Assembly (NCBI GenBank): GCA_902803185.1
Contig: CADCOV010000129.1
Coordinates: 1-15,760 of the forward strand
Length of the DNA stretch: 15,760 nt
DNA from: an uncultured Eubacteriales bacterium
GTDB taxonomy: Bacteria > Bacillota > Clostridia > Peptostreptococcales > Anaerovoracaceae
Direction of reading: 5' to 3'
Made by a program: the position numbers and the translations under genes. Shown here piece after piece: positions 7,873-15,644 of this stretch. The notes beneath the pieces were generated by a model. The model saw nothing but the letters and a program-made list of their open reading frames with translations. It did no database searches and was not told the origin of the DNA. Each line of letters begins with the position of its first letter. Position 1 is the first letter of the stretch.

Positions 7873-8682
7873 ATGAGATGGATCAGAGAGCACAAGTTAA
7901 TAAGCGCTTTGTCGGCGATCCTCATCGCCGCGCTCCTGATCCTGGGCCTGTCCTATACCGTCGGGAGCTCGCGGACCGGGTTTTTCAACCGCATCTACAC
8001 GGCGATCGAAAAACCGATGACCGCCCTCGGCAACGCCATCCGGGACAACGTTTCCGGCATTTTTGCGTACAAGGATATCCTGGCTGAGAACGAAGCCCTG
8101 AAGGAGGAGAACAACGACCTCCGCAGCCAGGTCAGCCGCCTGACCCTGAACGCCAACGAGCTGCAGGAGCTCAGAGACCTGGCGGAGGCACTGAACTACG
8201 ACTTCATCGAGGGCGATGACGACATCGTGACCGCCAGCGTCGTCTCTCTGGACGGCACCAACTGGACCAACGCCTTCACCATCGACAAGGGCACGGAGGA
8301 GGGGATCGCCCCGGACTGCCTTGTCATCTGCGGCGAGGGCCTCGTGGGCCGGGTCACGGAGTGCGGCACCGGCTGGTCGAAGATCGTGCCGATCATCGAC
8401 GAATCCAGCAGGATCAGCTTCTATCTCCAGGAGAGCACCAAGCTGATGGGCATCATAGAGGGCTCGGAGAACGGCACCCTGTCAGGCTTCATGCTGGACG
8501 GCAACGCCGACGTGTCCGAGGGCGACGTGCTGGTGACCTCCGGCATGGGCCGCTACCCGGCGGGCATCGTCATCGGCAAGATCTCCAAGGCGGGCTACGA
8601 CAGCAACAAGCAGCTGATGCTGATCTCCGTCCGACCGAACGTGGACTTCACCTCCCTCAAGAAAGTGAGCGTGATCCTATGA
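7873..8682 (+). CDS. mreC: Rod shape-determining protein MreC
   Basis: MreC is a bitopic membrane protein whose external domain binds and activates PBP2/RodA. The 269-residue product has a short basic N-terminus, one membrane segment (about residues 9-30), a coiled coil (about 70-108, ENEALKEENNDLRSQ) and the double beta-barrel MreC domain to the end (VVSLDGTNWTNAFTIDKG, GLVGRVTECG, GDVLVTSGMGRYPAGIVIGK). The ATG at 7873 is the best fit, but its ribosome site is poor: GGGGAG is about twelve bases upstream and partly within a hairpin. It overlaps mreD by four bases (ATGA). Confidence 0.95.
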   Translation: MRWIREHKLISALSAILIAALLILGLSYTVGSSRTGFFNRIYTAIEKPMTALGNAIRDNVSGIFAYKDILAENEALKEENNDLRSQVSRLTLNANELQELRDLAEALNYDFIEGDDDIVTASVVSLDGTNWTNAFTIDKGTEEGIAPDCLVICGEGLVGRVTECGTGWSKIVPIIDESSRISFYLQESTKLMGIIEGSENGTLSGFMLDGNADVSEGDVLVTSGMGRYPAGIVIGKISKAGYDSNKQLMLISVRPNVDFTSLKKVSVIL

Positions 8683-9182
8683 AGATGAGGTTCGCGTTCC
8701 TGCTGTTCGGCGCCGCGTTCTTTGTGCAGACGCTGCTGAACTCCTGGCTGCCGGGCAAGCTCCTGGTGGATCTGGACCTGACGATCCTGATCGCGCTGGG
8801 CATCTGTTATGACGAAGAGGAACTGCATAAGCCGCTGATCGCGGCTTTCGTTTTTGCGGTCATTTCCGACATCTGCTTCAATCAGCACGTGGGCGTCACC
8901 GGGGTCGCTTTGGTCCTGACCGTCCTCTTTCTGCTGGCGATGCGCCACCTGGTCAACACGGAGAACCTGATCTTCGACGCCGGGATCGCAGCGGCAGCGG
9001 TTTTGCTGTATAACACCATTTACTGGTTCATCTACTATCTGATGGGCGCGCCGTACAGCTTCCTGTACATGCTGAAGCGGCTGCCCCTCGAGTGGGTGTT
9101 CGACACGGCGATCGCCTTCGCCATCATGTTCGTCATGGTGAACCGGGTGATCAACGCCAGAAGGGACAGGTACTTCCGATGA
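8679..9182 (+). CDS. mreD: Rod shape-determining protein MreD
   Basis: MreD is a small polytopic membrane protein of the elongasome. The 167-residue product is almost entirely hydrophobic with about five membrane segments (FAFLLFGAAFFVQTLL; LDLTILIALGICY; ALVLTVLFLLAM; IAAAAVLLYNTIYWFIYYL; TAIAFAIMFVMV), the normal size and character for the family, though sequence conservation is low as usual. The start at 8679 overlaps the mreC stop (ATGA); a second ATG six bases on is possible. Its stop overlaps the mrdA start in the same way. Assignment rests on both topology and position. Confidence 0.92.
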   Translation: MKMRFAFLLFGAAFFVQTLLNSWLPGKLLVDLDLTILIALGICYDEEELHKPLIAAFVFAVISDICFNQHVGVTGVALVLTVLFLLAMRHLVNTENLIFDAGIAAAAVLLYNTIYWFIYYLMGAPYSFLYMLKRLPLEWVFDTAIAFAIMFVMVNRVINARRDRYFR

Positions 9183-11908
9183 ACAGACGATCCAGGAAAA
9201 TCGATTCAAGATACCGCCATATCGTCCTGTTCGTCGTGCTTTTGATGATCGCCCTGGCAGTCCGGCTCTTCGTCCTCACTGTCGTGCAGCACGACCACTG
9301 GGTGGCGGAGGCCTCGGAGCAGACCACCAAGACCATCTACACCTCCGCCCCGCGGGGGAACATCTACGACCGGAACGGGAACCTGCTGGCGGGCAGCCGC
9401 CAGGTGTTCACCGCCACCTTCAACGCCAGCAACATGACCACGCTGGAGATCAACGACTCCATCCTGACCATGATGCGCAAGCTCGAGGAGAACGGCGACG
9501 AATACAACGATGACTTCCCGATCATCATGGATGAGGAAGGGCACTTCTCCTACACCTATGACGAGGACCGCACCGACTGGCTGACGAGCCGGGGCTACGA
9601 TCCGGATACCAGTGCGGAGAAGATCTTCGAGCTGGTCAAGGACGAGTACGGCATCTCCGACGAGCTGGACCGGTTCGAGGCGATGGACGAGCTGTACACC
9701 CGGCACAACGTCACGCTGCCGATCCTGACCCGCACGATGAAGTTCACCTACGACCAGCAGAGGGACAACTTCCTCGCCAAGTTCGGCTTTTCCCAGGCGG
9801 ACATCGAGGCGGGCATCCCGGCGGACGAGTGCTTCCACGAGCTCAGGAGCCTCTACAAGATCGATGAGTCGCTGAGCGACGAGGAAGCCCGCAAGATCTT
9901 CATCGTCCGCAACAAGATCGCGGAGGGCAGCTCCCAGCGGTACCTGCCGATCACCGTGGCGACGGACATCAGTGATCTGTCGGTCATCTACTTCGAAGAA
10001 ATGGACGTCCCGGGGGTCGGCGTGGCCTCCGAGACGGAGAGATATTATCCGAACGGCTCCCTGGCCTGCCAGATGATCGGCTACATGGGCGCCATCTCGG
10101 AAGGGGAGTATTCCTACTACGTCACGGACAGGGACTACCTGCCGACGGACCTGGTGGGCAAGGACGGCATCGAAGCGGCTTTGGAGGAGGAGCTCCACGG
10201 TACGCCGAGCATCCGGACCATCGTGGTCAACAGCTCCGGCGAATACGTCTCGACGGTCAGCGAGCAGGAGGGCGAAAAGGGCTCCGACGTCTATCTGACG
10301 CTGGATCTTCCGCTGCAGAAGGCGACGGAAAAGGCGCTGAAGAAGGCGGTGGAGGAGAACGAGTCCGCCAGGAGCGGCGCTGCGGTCATCCTGGATGTCA
10401 AGACCTCGGACGTGCTGGCCTCCGCCTCCTATCCGTGGTTCGACCTGAATACCTTTGCCGACGGCATCTCCGCGAAGGAGTGGGCTGCCGTGCAGCCGGA
10501 GAACCCGCGGGACGCCTTCTCGCCGGCGCCGCTCTATAACAACGTGACCCGGGCCGCCGTGGCGCCTGGCTCCACCTTCAAACCTCTGACCGCCATCACC
10601 GCGCTGGAGTGCGGCCTCGATCCGAACCTCCAGATCCTGGACGACGGCTACATCGAGATCTCCGACCGGACCTTCGCCTGCTCCATGTGGAACAGCTTCC
10701 ACACCACCGACGGCTGGCAGGATCTGGAGTGGGGCATGGGCCATTCCTGCAACTACTACTTCGCCTGCATCGCCACCGGCAAGGACTGGCGCACCGGGGA
10801 ATCTCTTGGATACGATATCAGCATCGATGACATCCTGGCCAGGGCCCACGATTTCGGCCTAGACCAGGAGACCGGCATCGAGGTGGCGGAGACGGTCATG
10901 CCAGCGGTCTCCACCGACACGAAGATGAGCAACTACCGGGCAGCGGTCTGGTACGCGATCTACGAGAAAGCGCACCTGTACTTCCCGCCGGAGGTCTATA
11001 ACGACTACGACAGGCTGTCCAAGAACATCACCACCATCGCCGACTGGATCTACGACAATCCGAACTACTGGGATCTGGTGGAGCTCCTGGACACCGAGAC
11101 GGATGTGCTGGACGACGAGCTGGAGGACTGCGCCTCCATGGTGAAGTTCGACTACTTCATCCAGGCGGAATTCACCACCTTCGACGTCTTCAACACCGCC
11201 ATCGGACAGGGCGACAACACAAACACCCCGATCCAGGTGGCCAACTACATCGCCACCATCGGCAACCACGGCCTCAGGAACCAGGTCAGCCTGGTCTACG
11301 GCGTGGAGGGCGAGGGCCGGACCGTCAAAAAGGATCCGGTCGACGTGGGGCTCGCCGAAGAGAACCGCGCGGCGGTGCTCAAGGGCATGGAGCGGGTGTG
11401 CACCAGCGGGACCCTTTCCTCCGCTTTCGAGGATTTCCCGGTATCCGTGGCCGGCAAGACCGGTACCGCCGAGTACCAGGCGATCAAGCAGCCGGAGGAC
11501 GAAATGGCCTATGTCGAGGAGTATCTCGACAAGTTCAACGAGGCGGCGGGTACGGACATCACCTGGGAAGAGGTGCAGGACAAGGTGAAGGAGCTCATGT
11601 TCTCCGACGCCAACACCTATCCGACACAGGACGATACCGTCGACGCGGCTGTGATCGCGCTGTCGGATCACAGGATCAACCAGACGATCATCAACGCCTA
11701 TAAGGAAACTTACGATTACTTCGCCTGGATCGTCGCGATGGCACCGGCTGACGATCCGGAGGTCTGTGTCGTGCTCATGCTGCCGGAGGGCGGTTTCGCC
11801 TCCGACGCGGGCGACGCGGTGGCGGAGATGCTCTCCGCCTACTTCGACAACACGGACAGCGGGACCTATGCTGCGACCGATCAAACGGGCACCAATACAA
11901 TGCAGTGA
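9179..11908 (+). CDS. mrdA: Penicillin-binding protein 2, elongasome transpeptidase (enlarged form)
   Basis: A class B PBP that crosslinks peptidoglycan during elongation and works with the glycosyltransferase RodA. The 909-residue protein has one N-terminal membrane anchor (about residues 14-35), the PBP dimerisation start PRGNIYDRNGNLLA, a large pedestal region and a transpeptidase domain with all three active-site motifs: STFK (Ser465, Lys468), SCN (523-525) and KTGT (from Lys760). At 909 residues it is much longer than the roughly 600-720 residues of many PBP2 enzymes. Extra, acidic, tyrosine-rich segments lie in the pedestal (about 110-290), between SCN and KTG, and about 70 residues between KTGTAEY and the final strand YDYFAWIVAMAP. 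The start overlaps the mreD stop (ATGA); translation must be coupled. FtsI/SpoVD are alternatives, but the mre context favours PBP2. Confidence 0.95.
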   Translation: MNRRSRKIDSRYRHIVLFVVLLMIALAVRLFVLTVVQHDHWVAEASEQTTKTIYTSAPRGNIYDRNGNLLAGSRQVFTATFNASNMTTLEINDSILTMMRKLEENGDEYNDDFPIIMDEEGHFSYTYDEDRTDWLTSRGYDPDTSAEKIFELVKDEYGISDELDRFEAMDELYTRHNVTLPILTRTMKFTYDQQRDNFLAKFGFSQADIEAGIPADECFHELRSLYKIDESLSDEEARKIFIVRNKIAEGSSQRYLPITVATDISDLSVIYFEEMDVPGVGVASETERYYPNGSLACQMIGYMGAISEGEYSYYVTDRDYLPTDLVGKDGIEAALEEELHGTPSIRTIVVNSSGEYVSTVSEQEGEKGSDVYLTLDLPLQKATEKALKKAVEENESARSGAAVILDVKTSDVLASASYPWFDLNTFADGISAKEWAAVQPENPRDAFSPAPLYNNVTRAAVAPGSTFKPLTAITALECGLDPNLQILDDGYIEISDRTFACSMWNSFHTTDGWQDLEWGMGHSCNYYFACIATGKDWRTGESLGYDISIDDILARAHDFGLDQETGIEVAETVMPAVSTDTKMSNYRAAVWYAIYEKAHLYFPPEVYNDYDRLSKNITTIADWIYDNPNYWDLVELLDTETDVLDDELEDCASMVKFDYFIQAEFTTFDVFNTAIGQGDNTNTPIQVANYIATIGNHGLRNQVSLVYGVEGEGRTVKKDPVDVGLAEENRAAVLKGMERVCTSGTLSSAFEDFPVSVAGKTGTAEYQAIKQPEDEMAYVEEYLDKFNEAAGTDITWEEVQDKVKELMFSDANTYPTQDDTVDAAVIALSDHRINQTIINAYKETYDYFAWIVAMAPADDPEVCVVLMLPEGGFASDAGDAVAEMLSAYFDNTDSGTYAATDQTGTNTMQ

Positions 11909-11927
11909 CTTGTTCATGGAGGAAACG

Positions 11928-12770
11928 ATGGGAAAGGTTTATTTGATCTCTTCCGGAAAGGGAGGGACCGGCAAGACGATGTTCACCGTCAATCTGGGCG
12001 CGACCCTGGCGAAGCAGGGCAAGCGCGTGGTGATGGTGGACCTGGATCTGGGCATGCGCAACCTGGATCTCTATTGCGGCCTGGAAAACAACGTAGTCTA
12101 CGACGTCTATGACGTGCTGACAGGACTTTGCCGGATCAAGCAGGCGCTGATCCGCGACAAGAGGTTCGACGACCTGTACATCATGGCGGCATCCCCGTCC
12201 CGCAGCGACGGCACCCTGACGCCGCTCCACCTCAAGGTCCTCTGCGACAAGCTCCGCAGCACCTTCGATTACATTTTGATCGACGCGCCGAGCGGCATCG
12301 AGGACGGCCTGGTCATCGCCAGCGCCGGCGCCGATGAGGCGATCCTCGTGGTCAGCCCGGACTATTCCTCCCTGAGGGACGCGGACAATCTGGACCGGCA
12401 GCTGCTGGCCCTGGGGCTCACCACCCGGCACCTGGTCGTCAACAACGCCGACGCCGAACTCATGAAAGCGGGCTTCATGCCGCGGCTCAAGGACATCACG
12501 AGCATGCTGAGCGCGGAGCTGGCGGGGGTGATCCAGACGGATCAGAACATCCGCATCTCCACCAACCTGGGCATCCCGATCGTCCTGAAGGAGGGCACCT
12601 ACATCGAGGAGAACTTCCTGAACATCGCGGAGCGGATCACCGGCGAGACCTTCGTCACCTACGAGGAGGAAGGGGAGGAGCCGGCGGAGGAGGAAGCGCT
12701 TCCGCAGGAGGAGCTGCCGCAGGACGAAAAAAAAGACCCGCAGGAGGAACCTGCGGATCCGGAGATCTGA
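11928..12770 (+). CDS. minD: MinD/ParA-type ATPase with an acidic C-terminal tail
   Basis: The 280-residue product resembles MinD, the membrane-cycling ATPase of division-site selection. It has the deviant Walker A motif GKGGTGKT (residues 10-17, with both lysines), VDLDLGMRNLD, the MinD-like GLENNVVYDVYDVL and IKQALIRDKRFDDLY, and DYILIDAPSGIEDG. In MinD the chain ends in a basic amphipathic membrane-targeting helix; here, after ITGETFVTY, come about 35 Glu/Pro/Gln-rich residues instead. minC and minE are not adjacent. It may be an orphan MinD-like protein with another partner, so the symbol is by homology. GGAGG (11918-11922) is five bases from the ATG at 11928; an in-frame ATG at 11916 is less likely. 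The end of the gene contains the rodA terminator on the other strand. Confidence 0.85.
   Translation: MGKVYLISSGKGGTGKTMFTVNLGATLAKQGKRVVMVDLDLGMRNLDLYCGLENNVVYDVYDVLTGLCRIKQALIRDKRFDDLYIMAASPSRSDGTLTPLHLKVLCDKLRSTFDYILIDAPSGIEDGLVIASAGADEAILVVSPDYSSLRDADNLDRQLLALGLTTRHLVVNNADAELMKAGFMPRLKDITSMLSAELAGVIQTDQNIRISTNLGIPIVLKEGTYIEENFLNIAERITGETFVTYEEEGEEPAEEEALPQEELPQDEKKDPQEEPADPEI
12727..12759 (-). terminator. Rho-independent terminator of rodA, inside the 3' end of minD
   Basis: Read on the minus strand, a 10-bp stem (12750-12759 with 12735-12744, one U-G pair, five-base loop) is followed by eight T (12734-12727). It starts 21 bases beyond the rodA stop codon. On the plus strand the same bases encode the DEKKDPQEEPADPE part of minD, including two AAA lysine codons, which are unusual in this AAG-preferring genome. 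Confidence 0.85.
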
Positions 12771-12779
12771 GTAAAGCGA

Positions 12780-13883
12780 TCAGAAGTTGATCTTCTTGCT
12801 GCGGACGCCGATGTTCAGGATCAGCGCCACCGCCAGCATGTTGGAGACGATGGAGGAGCCGCCGTAGCTCAGGAACGGCAGCGTGATGCCGGTGACCGGC
12901 ATGAGGCCCATGGTCATGGCGATGTTCTCGAAGATCTGGAAGGTGAACATGCCGATGATCCCGGAGATGATCAGCGCGCCGTAGAAATCCAGCGCATCGT
13001 ACAGGATCTTCATCATCCTGACGAGCAGGAAACCGAACAGCGCGATGACGATGACGCCGCCCACGAGGCCGAGCTCCTCGCCGATCACGGAGAAGATGAA
13101 GTCAGAAGTCTGGACCGGAATGAAGTCCAGACTTTTTTGTGTGCCGTTGAACAGGCCCTTGCCGAAGATGCCGCCGGAGCCGATGGCGACCTTGGACTGC
13201 CAGACCTGCCAGTTGCCGGTCAGGTTCAGGTTGTCCGGGTGGAGGAAGGACTCGATGCGCTCCTTCTGATAATCCGCCATGAAGACGTAGGCCACCGGGA
13301 TCACGAAGATCACCAGGGCGAAGAACTTGGCGAAGGCCTTGAGGTCGATGCCGGCGAAGAAGATCATGACGACCCAGATGGCGGCGAAGACCAGCGCGCT
13401 GCCCAGGTCCTCCTTGAGGACGATGAGGATGATCGGCGCGGCGATGAGGCCGGCCTTGATGAGGCACTTGAAGTTGTAGAGCTCGTCCTTGTGGTCGTTC
13501 AGGTAGTCGGCGAGGATCAGGATGTAGAGGATCTTGACGATCTCCGACGGCTGGACGGTGGTGACACCCAGGTCGATCCAGGCCCGGGAGCCGTAGGCCT
13601 CGGTGCCCAGTCCCGGCACGTAGACGAGCAAAAGCAGGCCGATGGACAAAATGTACAGCGGCTTGATGGCCTGCTTCAGCATGGTGTAGTTGAAGCGCAG
13701 GGTGATCAGGATCGCGATGATGCCGATGGTGTAGGCGATCATCTGCACCAGGACGCTTCTGGAGAAGAAGTTGGTGTCCACGGTGGTGCTTCCGATCATC
13801 AAAACGCTGATCACCGCCAGCAGGGCGACGATCAGACAGATGACCTTATCTACGCTCTTGTATATGGTTGAAAAATAATTCAT
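12780..13883 (-). CDS. rodA: Peptidoglycan glycosyltransferase RodA (SEDS family)
   Basis: RodA polymerises lipid II into glycan strands and pairs with PBP2. The 367-residue protein has about ten membrane segments and the SEDS signatures GSRAWIDLG, TVQPSEIVKI, WQSKVAIGSGGIFGKG, the catalytic-loop segment SDFIFSVIGEELGLVGG (Asp261 is at the position of the essential aspartate) and TGITLPFLSYGGSS near the end. FtsW and SpoVE are relatives; the neighbouring mre/mrdA genes and the short loops favour RodA. The ATG at 13883 has a weak site (GGGG six bases upstream). It is transcribed against minD, with nine bases between the two stop codons, and away from rny. Confidence 0.93.
   Translation of the reverse strand: MNYFSTIYKSVDKVICLIVALLAVISVLMIGSTTVDTNFFSRSVLVQMIAYTIGIIAILITLRFNYTMLKQAIKPLYILSIGLLLLVYVPGLGTEAYGSRAWIDLGVTTVQPSEIVKILYILILADYLNDHKDELYNFKCLIKAGLIAAPIILIVLKEDLGSALVFAAIWVVMIFFAGIDLKAFAKFFALVIFVIPVAYVFMADYQKERIESFLHPDNLNLTGNWQVWQSKVAIGSGGIFGKGLFNGTQKSLDFIPVQTSDFIFSVIGEELGLVGGVIVIALFGFLLVRMMKILYDALDFYGALIISGIIGMFTFQIFENIAMTMGLMPVTGITLPFLSYGGSSIVSNMLAVALILNIGVRSKKINF
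13104..13138 (+). terminator. Rho-independent terminator for the minD strand, inside rodA
   Basis: On the plus strand a perfect 10-bp stem (13106-13115 with 13125-13134, extendable by a G-U and an A-U pair) with a nine-base loop is followed by a T-run to 13138. It would end the radC-to-minD transcript about 365 bases beyond the minD stop, antisense to rodA. On the rodA strand the T-run becomes an A-run before the hairpin, so it should not stop rodA. The rodA codons here (ACA CAA AAA AGT, then ATT, ACT, TCT) depart from the G/C-ending codons used around them. Confidence 0.7.
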
Positions 13884-13899
13884 GATTTACCCCAGGTTC

Positions 13900-13929
13900 T
13901 TGACATAACACTGCAGAGAACATTATAAT
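13900..13929 (+). promoter_or_regulatory. Consensus sigma-A promoter for rny
   Basis: A perfect TTGACA (13900-13905) is followed after 18 bases by a perfect TATAAT (13924-13929). The predicted start near 13936 leaves a leader of about 86 bases. The -10 overlaps the -10 of the rodA promoter on the other strand. Confidence 0.8.
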
Positions 13930-13951
13930 ATACTTTGTGTAAAAATGGCAA
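13922..13951 (-). promoter_or_regulatory. Sigma-A promoter for rodA
   Basis: On the minus strand TTGCCA (13951-13946), an 18-base spacer and TATAAT (13927-13922). The predicted start near 13915 leaves a leader of about 30 bases before rodA. It faces away from, and overlaps, the rny promoter. Confidence 0.75.
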
Positions 13952-13959
13952 GTTATATA

Positions 13960-13993
13960 TTGATGCTTACATCATATAGACTTTCATATAGAC
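13960..13993 (+). repeat. Direct repeat and small hairpin in the rny leader
   Basis: TCATATAGAC occurs twice (13972-13981 and 13984-13993), a 12-base period, just before the rny ribosome site. Directly upstream TGATG (13961-13965) pairs with CATCA (13970-13974). The stretch is AT-rich against a GC-rich genome. A regulatory role in the rny leader is possible but not shown. Confidence 0.5.
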
Positions 13994-14021
13994 ACAAATG
14001 AATCACAAGGAGGTACAAGGG

Positions 14022-15563
14022 ATGTCACCAGTAATCGCTGTCATCCTCGTTATCGTCGCACTTGTATTAGGCCTTTTGATCGGATATATCTATCGCAAGA
14101 ACGTAGGCGAGAAGATCATCGGCAGCGCTGAGCAGAGAGCCAGAAACCTGATCCTGGACGCCGAGAAAAAGTCTGAGACAATCGAAAAAGAGATAACACT
14201 GGAAGCTAAAGAAGAAGCCCACCGTCTGAGAAACGACGTGGACAGAGAGATCAAGGAGAGAAGGAACGAACTGAATCGCTCCGAGCGGAGACTCGCCCAG
14301 AAGGAAGAGGCGGTGGACCGCAAGCTCGAAAGCATCGAAAAGAAAGAAGAAAACATCACCAGGACCCAGCAGGAGATCGCCGCGAAAAAGAAGGAGATCG
14401 ACAGCTTCCTGGACCGCAAGATCGTCGAGCTGGAGAAGATCTCCGGCATGACCGCCGACGAGGCCAAGCAGATCCTCCTGGAGGAGATCGAGAAGGACGT
14501 CCGCCACGACGCTTCCGTCATGATCAAGGAGATCGAGAGCAAGGCGAAGGAAGAGGCGGATTCCAAGGCGAAGAACATCATCGTCGGCGCCATCCAGAGA
14601 TGCGCCGCAGACCAGGTGGCGGAATCCACCGTCTCCGTCGTGCCGCTGCCGAACGATGAGATGAAGGGACGCATCATCGGCCGTGAAGGCCGCAACATCA
14701 GGGCCATCGAGACCCAGACCGGCGTGGACCTCATCATCGACGACACACCGGAAGCGGTCATCATCTCCGGCTTCGACCCGGTCAGAAGAGAGATCGCGAG
14801 AGTCGCCCTGGAGAAGCTGATCACCGACGGACGCATCCATCCGGCCCGCATCGAGGAGATGGTCAACAAGGCGGAGAAGGAAGTGAACGGCATCATCAAG
14901 GAAGAGGGCGAGAGAGCCACCTTCGAGGCCGGCATCCACAACCTGCACCCTGAGCTGGTCAAGCTGCTTGGCCGCCTGAAGTACCGTACGTCCTACGGGC
15001 AGAACGTGCTGAACCACTCCCTGGAGGTCTCCCACCTGGCAGGCCTGATGGCGGGTGAGCTGGGCATGAACGTCAAGCTGGCGAGAAGAGCCGGCCTGCT
15101 CCACGACATCGGCAAGGCTTTGGACCACGAATACGAAGGCACCCACGTCGACATCGGCGTCTCCGTGCTGAAGAAATACAAGGAATCCGAGGCCGTGATC
15201 AACGCCGTCGCCGCTCACCACGGCGACTGCGAGCCGAAGTCCTCCGAGGCCGTCCTCGTGGCTGCCGCCGACGCGCTGTCCGCAGCCCGTCCGGGCGCCC
15301 GCAGAGAGACGCTGGACGTCTACATCAAGCGTTTGGAGAAGCTGGAGGAGATCGCCAACACCACGCCGGGCGTGGAGAAGTCCTTCGCCATCCAGGCGGG
15401 CCGCGAGATCCGCATCATCGCCAACCCGAACGAGGTGGGCGACGACAGCATCGCCCTGCTGGCGAGAGAGATCTCCAAGAAGATCGAGTCCGAGCTGGAG
15501 TATCCGGGCCAGATCAAAGTCAACGTCGTCAGAGAGACGAGAGCGGTGGACTACGCCAAGTAG
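14022..15563 (+). CDS. rny: Ribonuclease Y
   Basis: RNase Y is the membrane-anchored endoribonuclease that initiates mRNA decay in many Bacillota. The 513-residue protein, close to the usual 520, has an N-terminal membrane segment (about residues 4-22), a long charged coiled coil (about 30-200), a KH domain with the GREG loop (about 205-275, [13 protein letters not shown]), and an HD phosphohydrolase domain with His361-Asp362 in [21 protein letters not shown]. The C-terminal part has [26 protein letters not shown], typical of the family. AAGGAGG at 14007-14013 sits eight bases before ATG 14022, which is preferred over the ATG at 13998. It is monocistronic, with its own promoter and terminator. 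The first codons are less GC-rich than the rest. Confidence 0.97.
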   Translation: MSPVIAVILVIVALVLGLLIGYIYRKNVGEKIIGSAEQRARNLILDAEKKSETIEKEITLEAKEEAHRLRNDVDREIKERRNELNRSERRLAQKEEAVDRKLESIEKKEENITRTQQEIAAKKKEIDSFLDRKIVELEKISGMTADEAKQILLEEIEKDVRHDASVMIKEIESKAKEEADSKAKNIIVGAIQRCAADQVAESTVSVVPLPNDEMKGRIIGREGRNIRAIETQTGVDLIIDDTPEAVIISGFDPVRREIARVALEKLITDGRIHPARIEEMVNKAEKEVNGIIKEEGERATFEAGIHNLHPELVKLLGRLKYRTSYGQNVLNHSLEVSHLAGLMAGELGMNVKLARRAGLLHDIGKALDHEYEGTHVDIGVSVLKKYKESEAVINAVAAHHGDCEPKSSEAVLVAAADALSAARPGARRETLDVYIKRLEKLEEIANTTPGVEKSFAIQAGREIRIIANPNEVGDDSIALLAREISKKIESELEYPGQIKVNVVRETRAVDYAK

Positions 15564-15578
15564 TAACGATGACACATC

Positions 15579-15607
15579 TGCTCCCCCGCACCGGGGGAGC
15601 ATTTTTT
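15579..15607 (+). terminator. Strong Rho-independent terminator of rny
   Basis: A perfect 10-bp GC-rich stem (15579-15588 with 15592-15601) with a three-base loop is followed by six T. It begins 16 bases after the rny stop codon. Confidence 0.93.
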
Positions 15608-15644
15608 ACGGCGCGGGGATCGGCGCAGGCAAGGGGATACGGAA

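Noticed and set aside
9206..10849. 547-codon open frame antisense to mrdA
   Set aside because: Long antisense frames are expected where codons end in G or C. It has no family motifs or ribosome site, and the sense frame is a complete PBP2. The same holds for long antisense frames over rny (14067-15602) and over the lipoprotein gene (3446-4861).
11766..11927. Upstream extension of minD into mrdA
   Set aside because: The residues are Arg/Ser-rich out-of-frame translation of mrdA; the ATPase fold begins at MGKVYLISSGKGG with a GGAGG site directly upstream.
13998..14021. Earlier ATG for rny (MNHKEVQG)
   Set aside because: The AAGGAGG ribosome site lies downstream of this ATG and is properly spaced for the ATG at 14022, which starts directly before the membrane segment.
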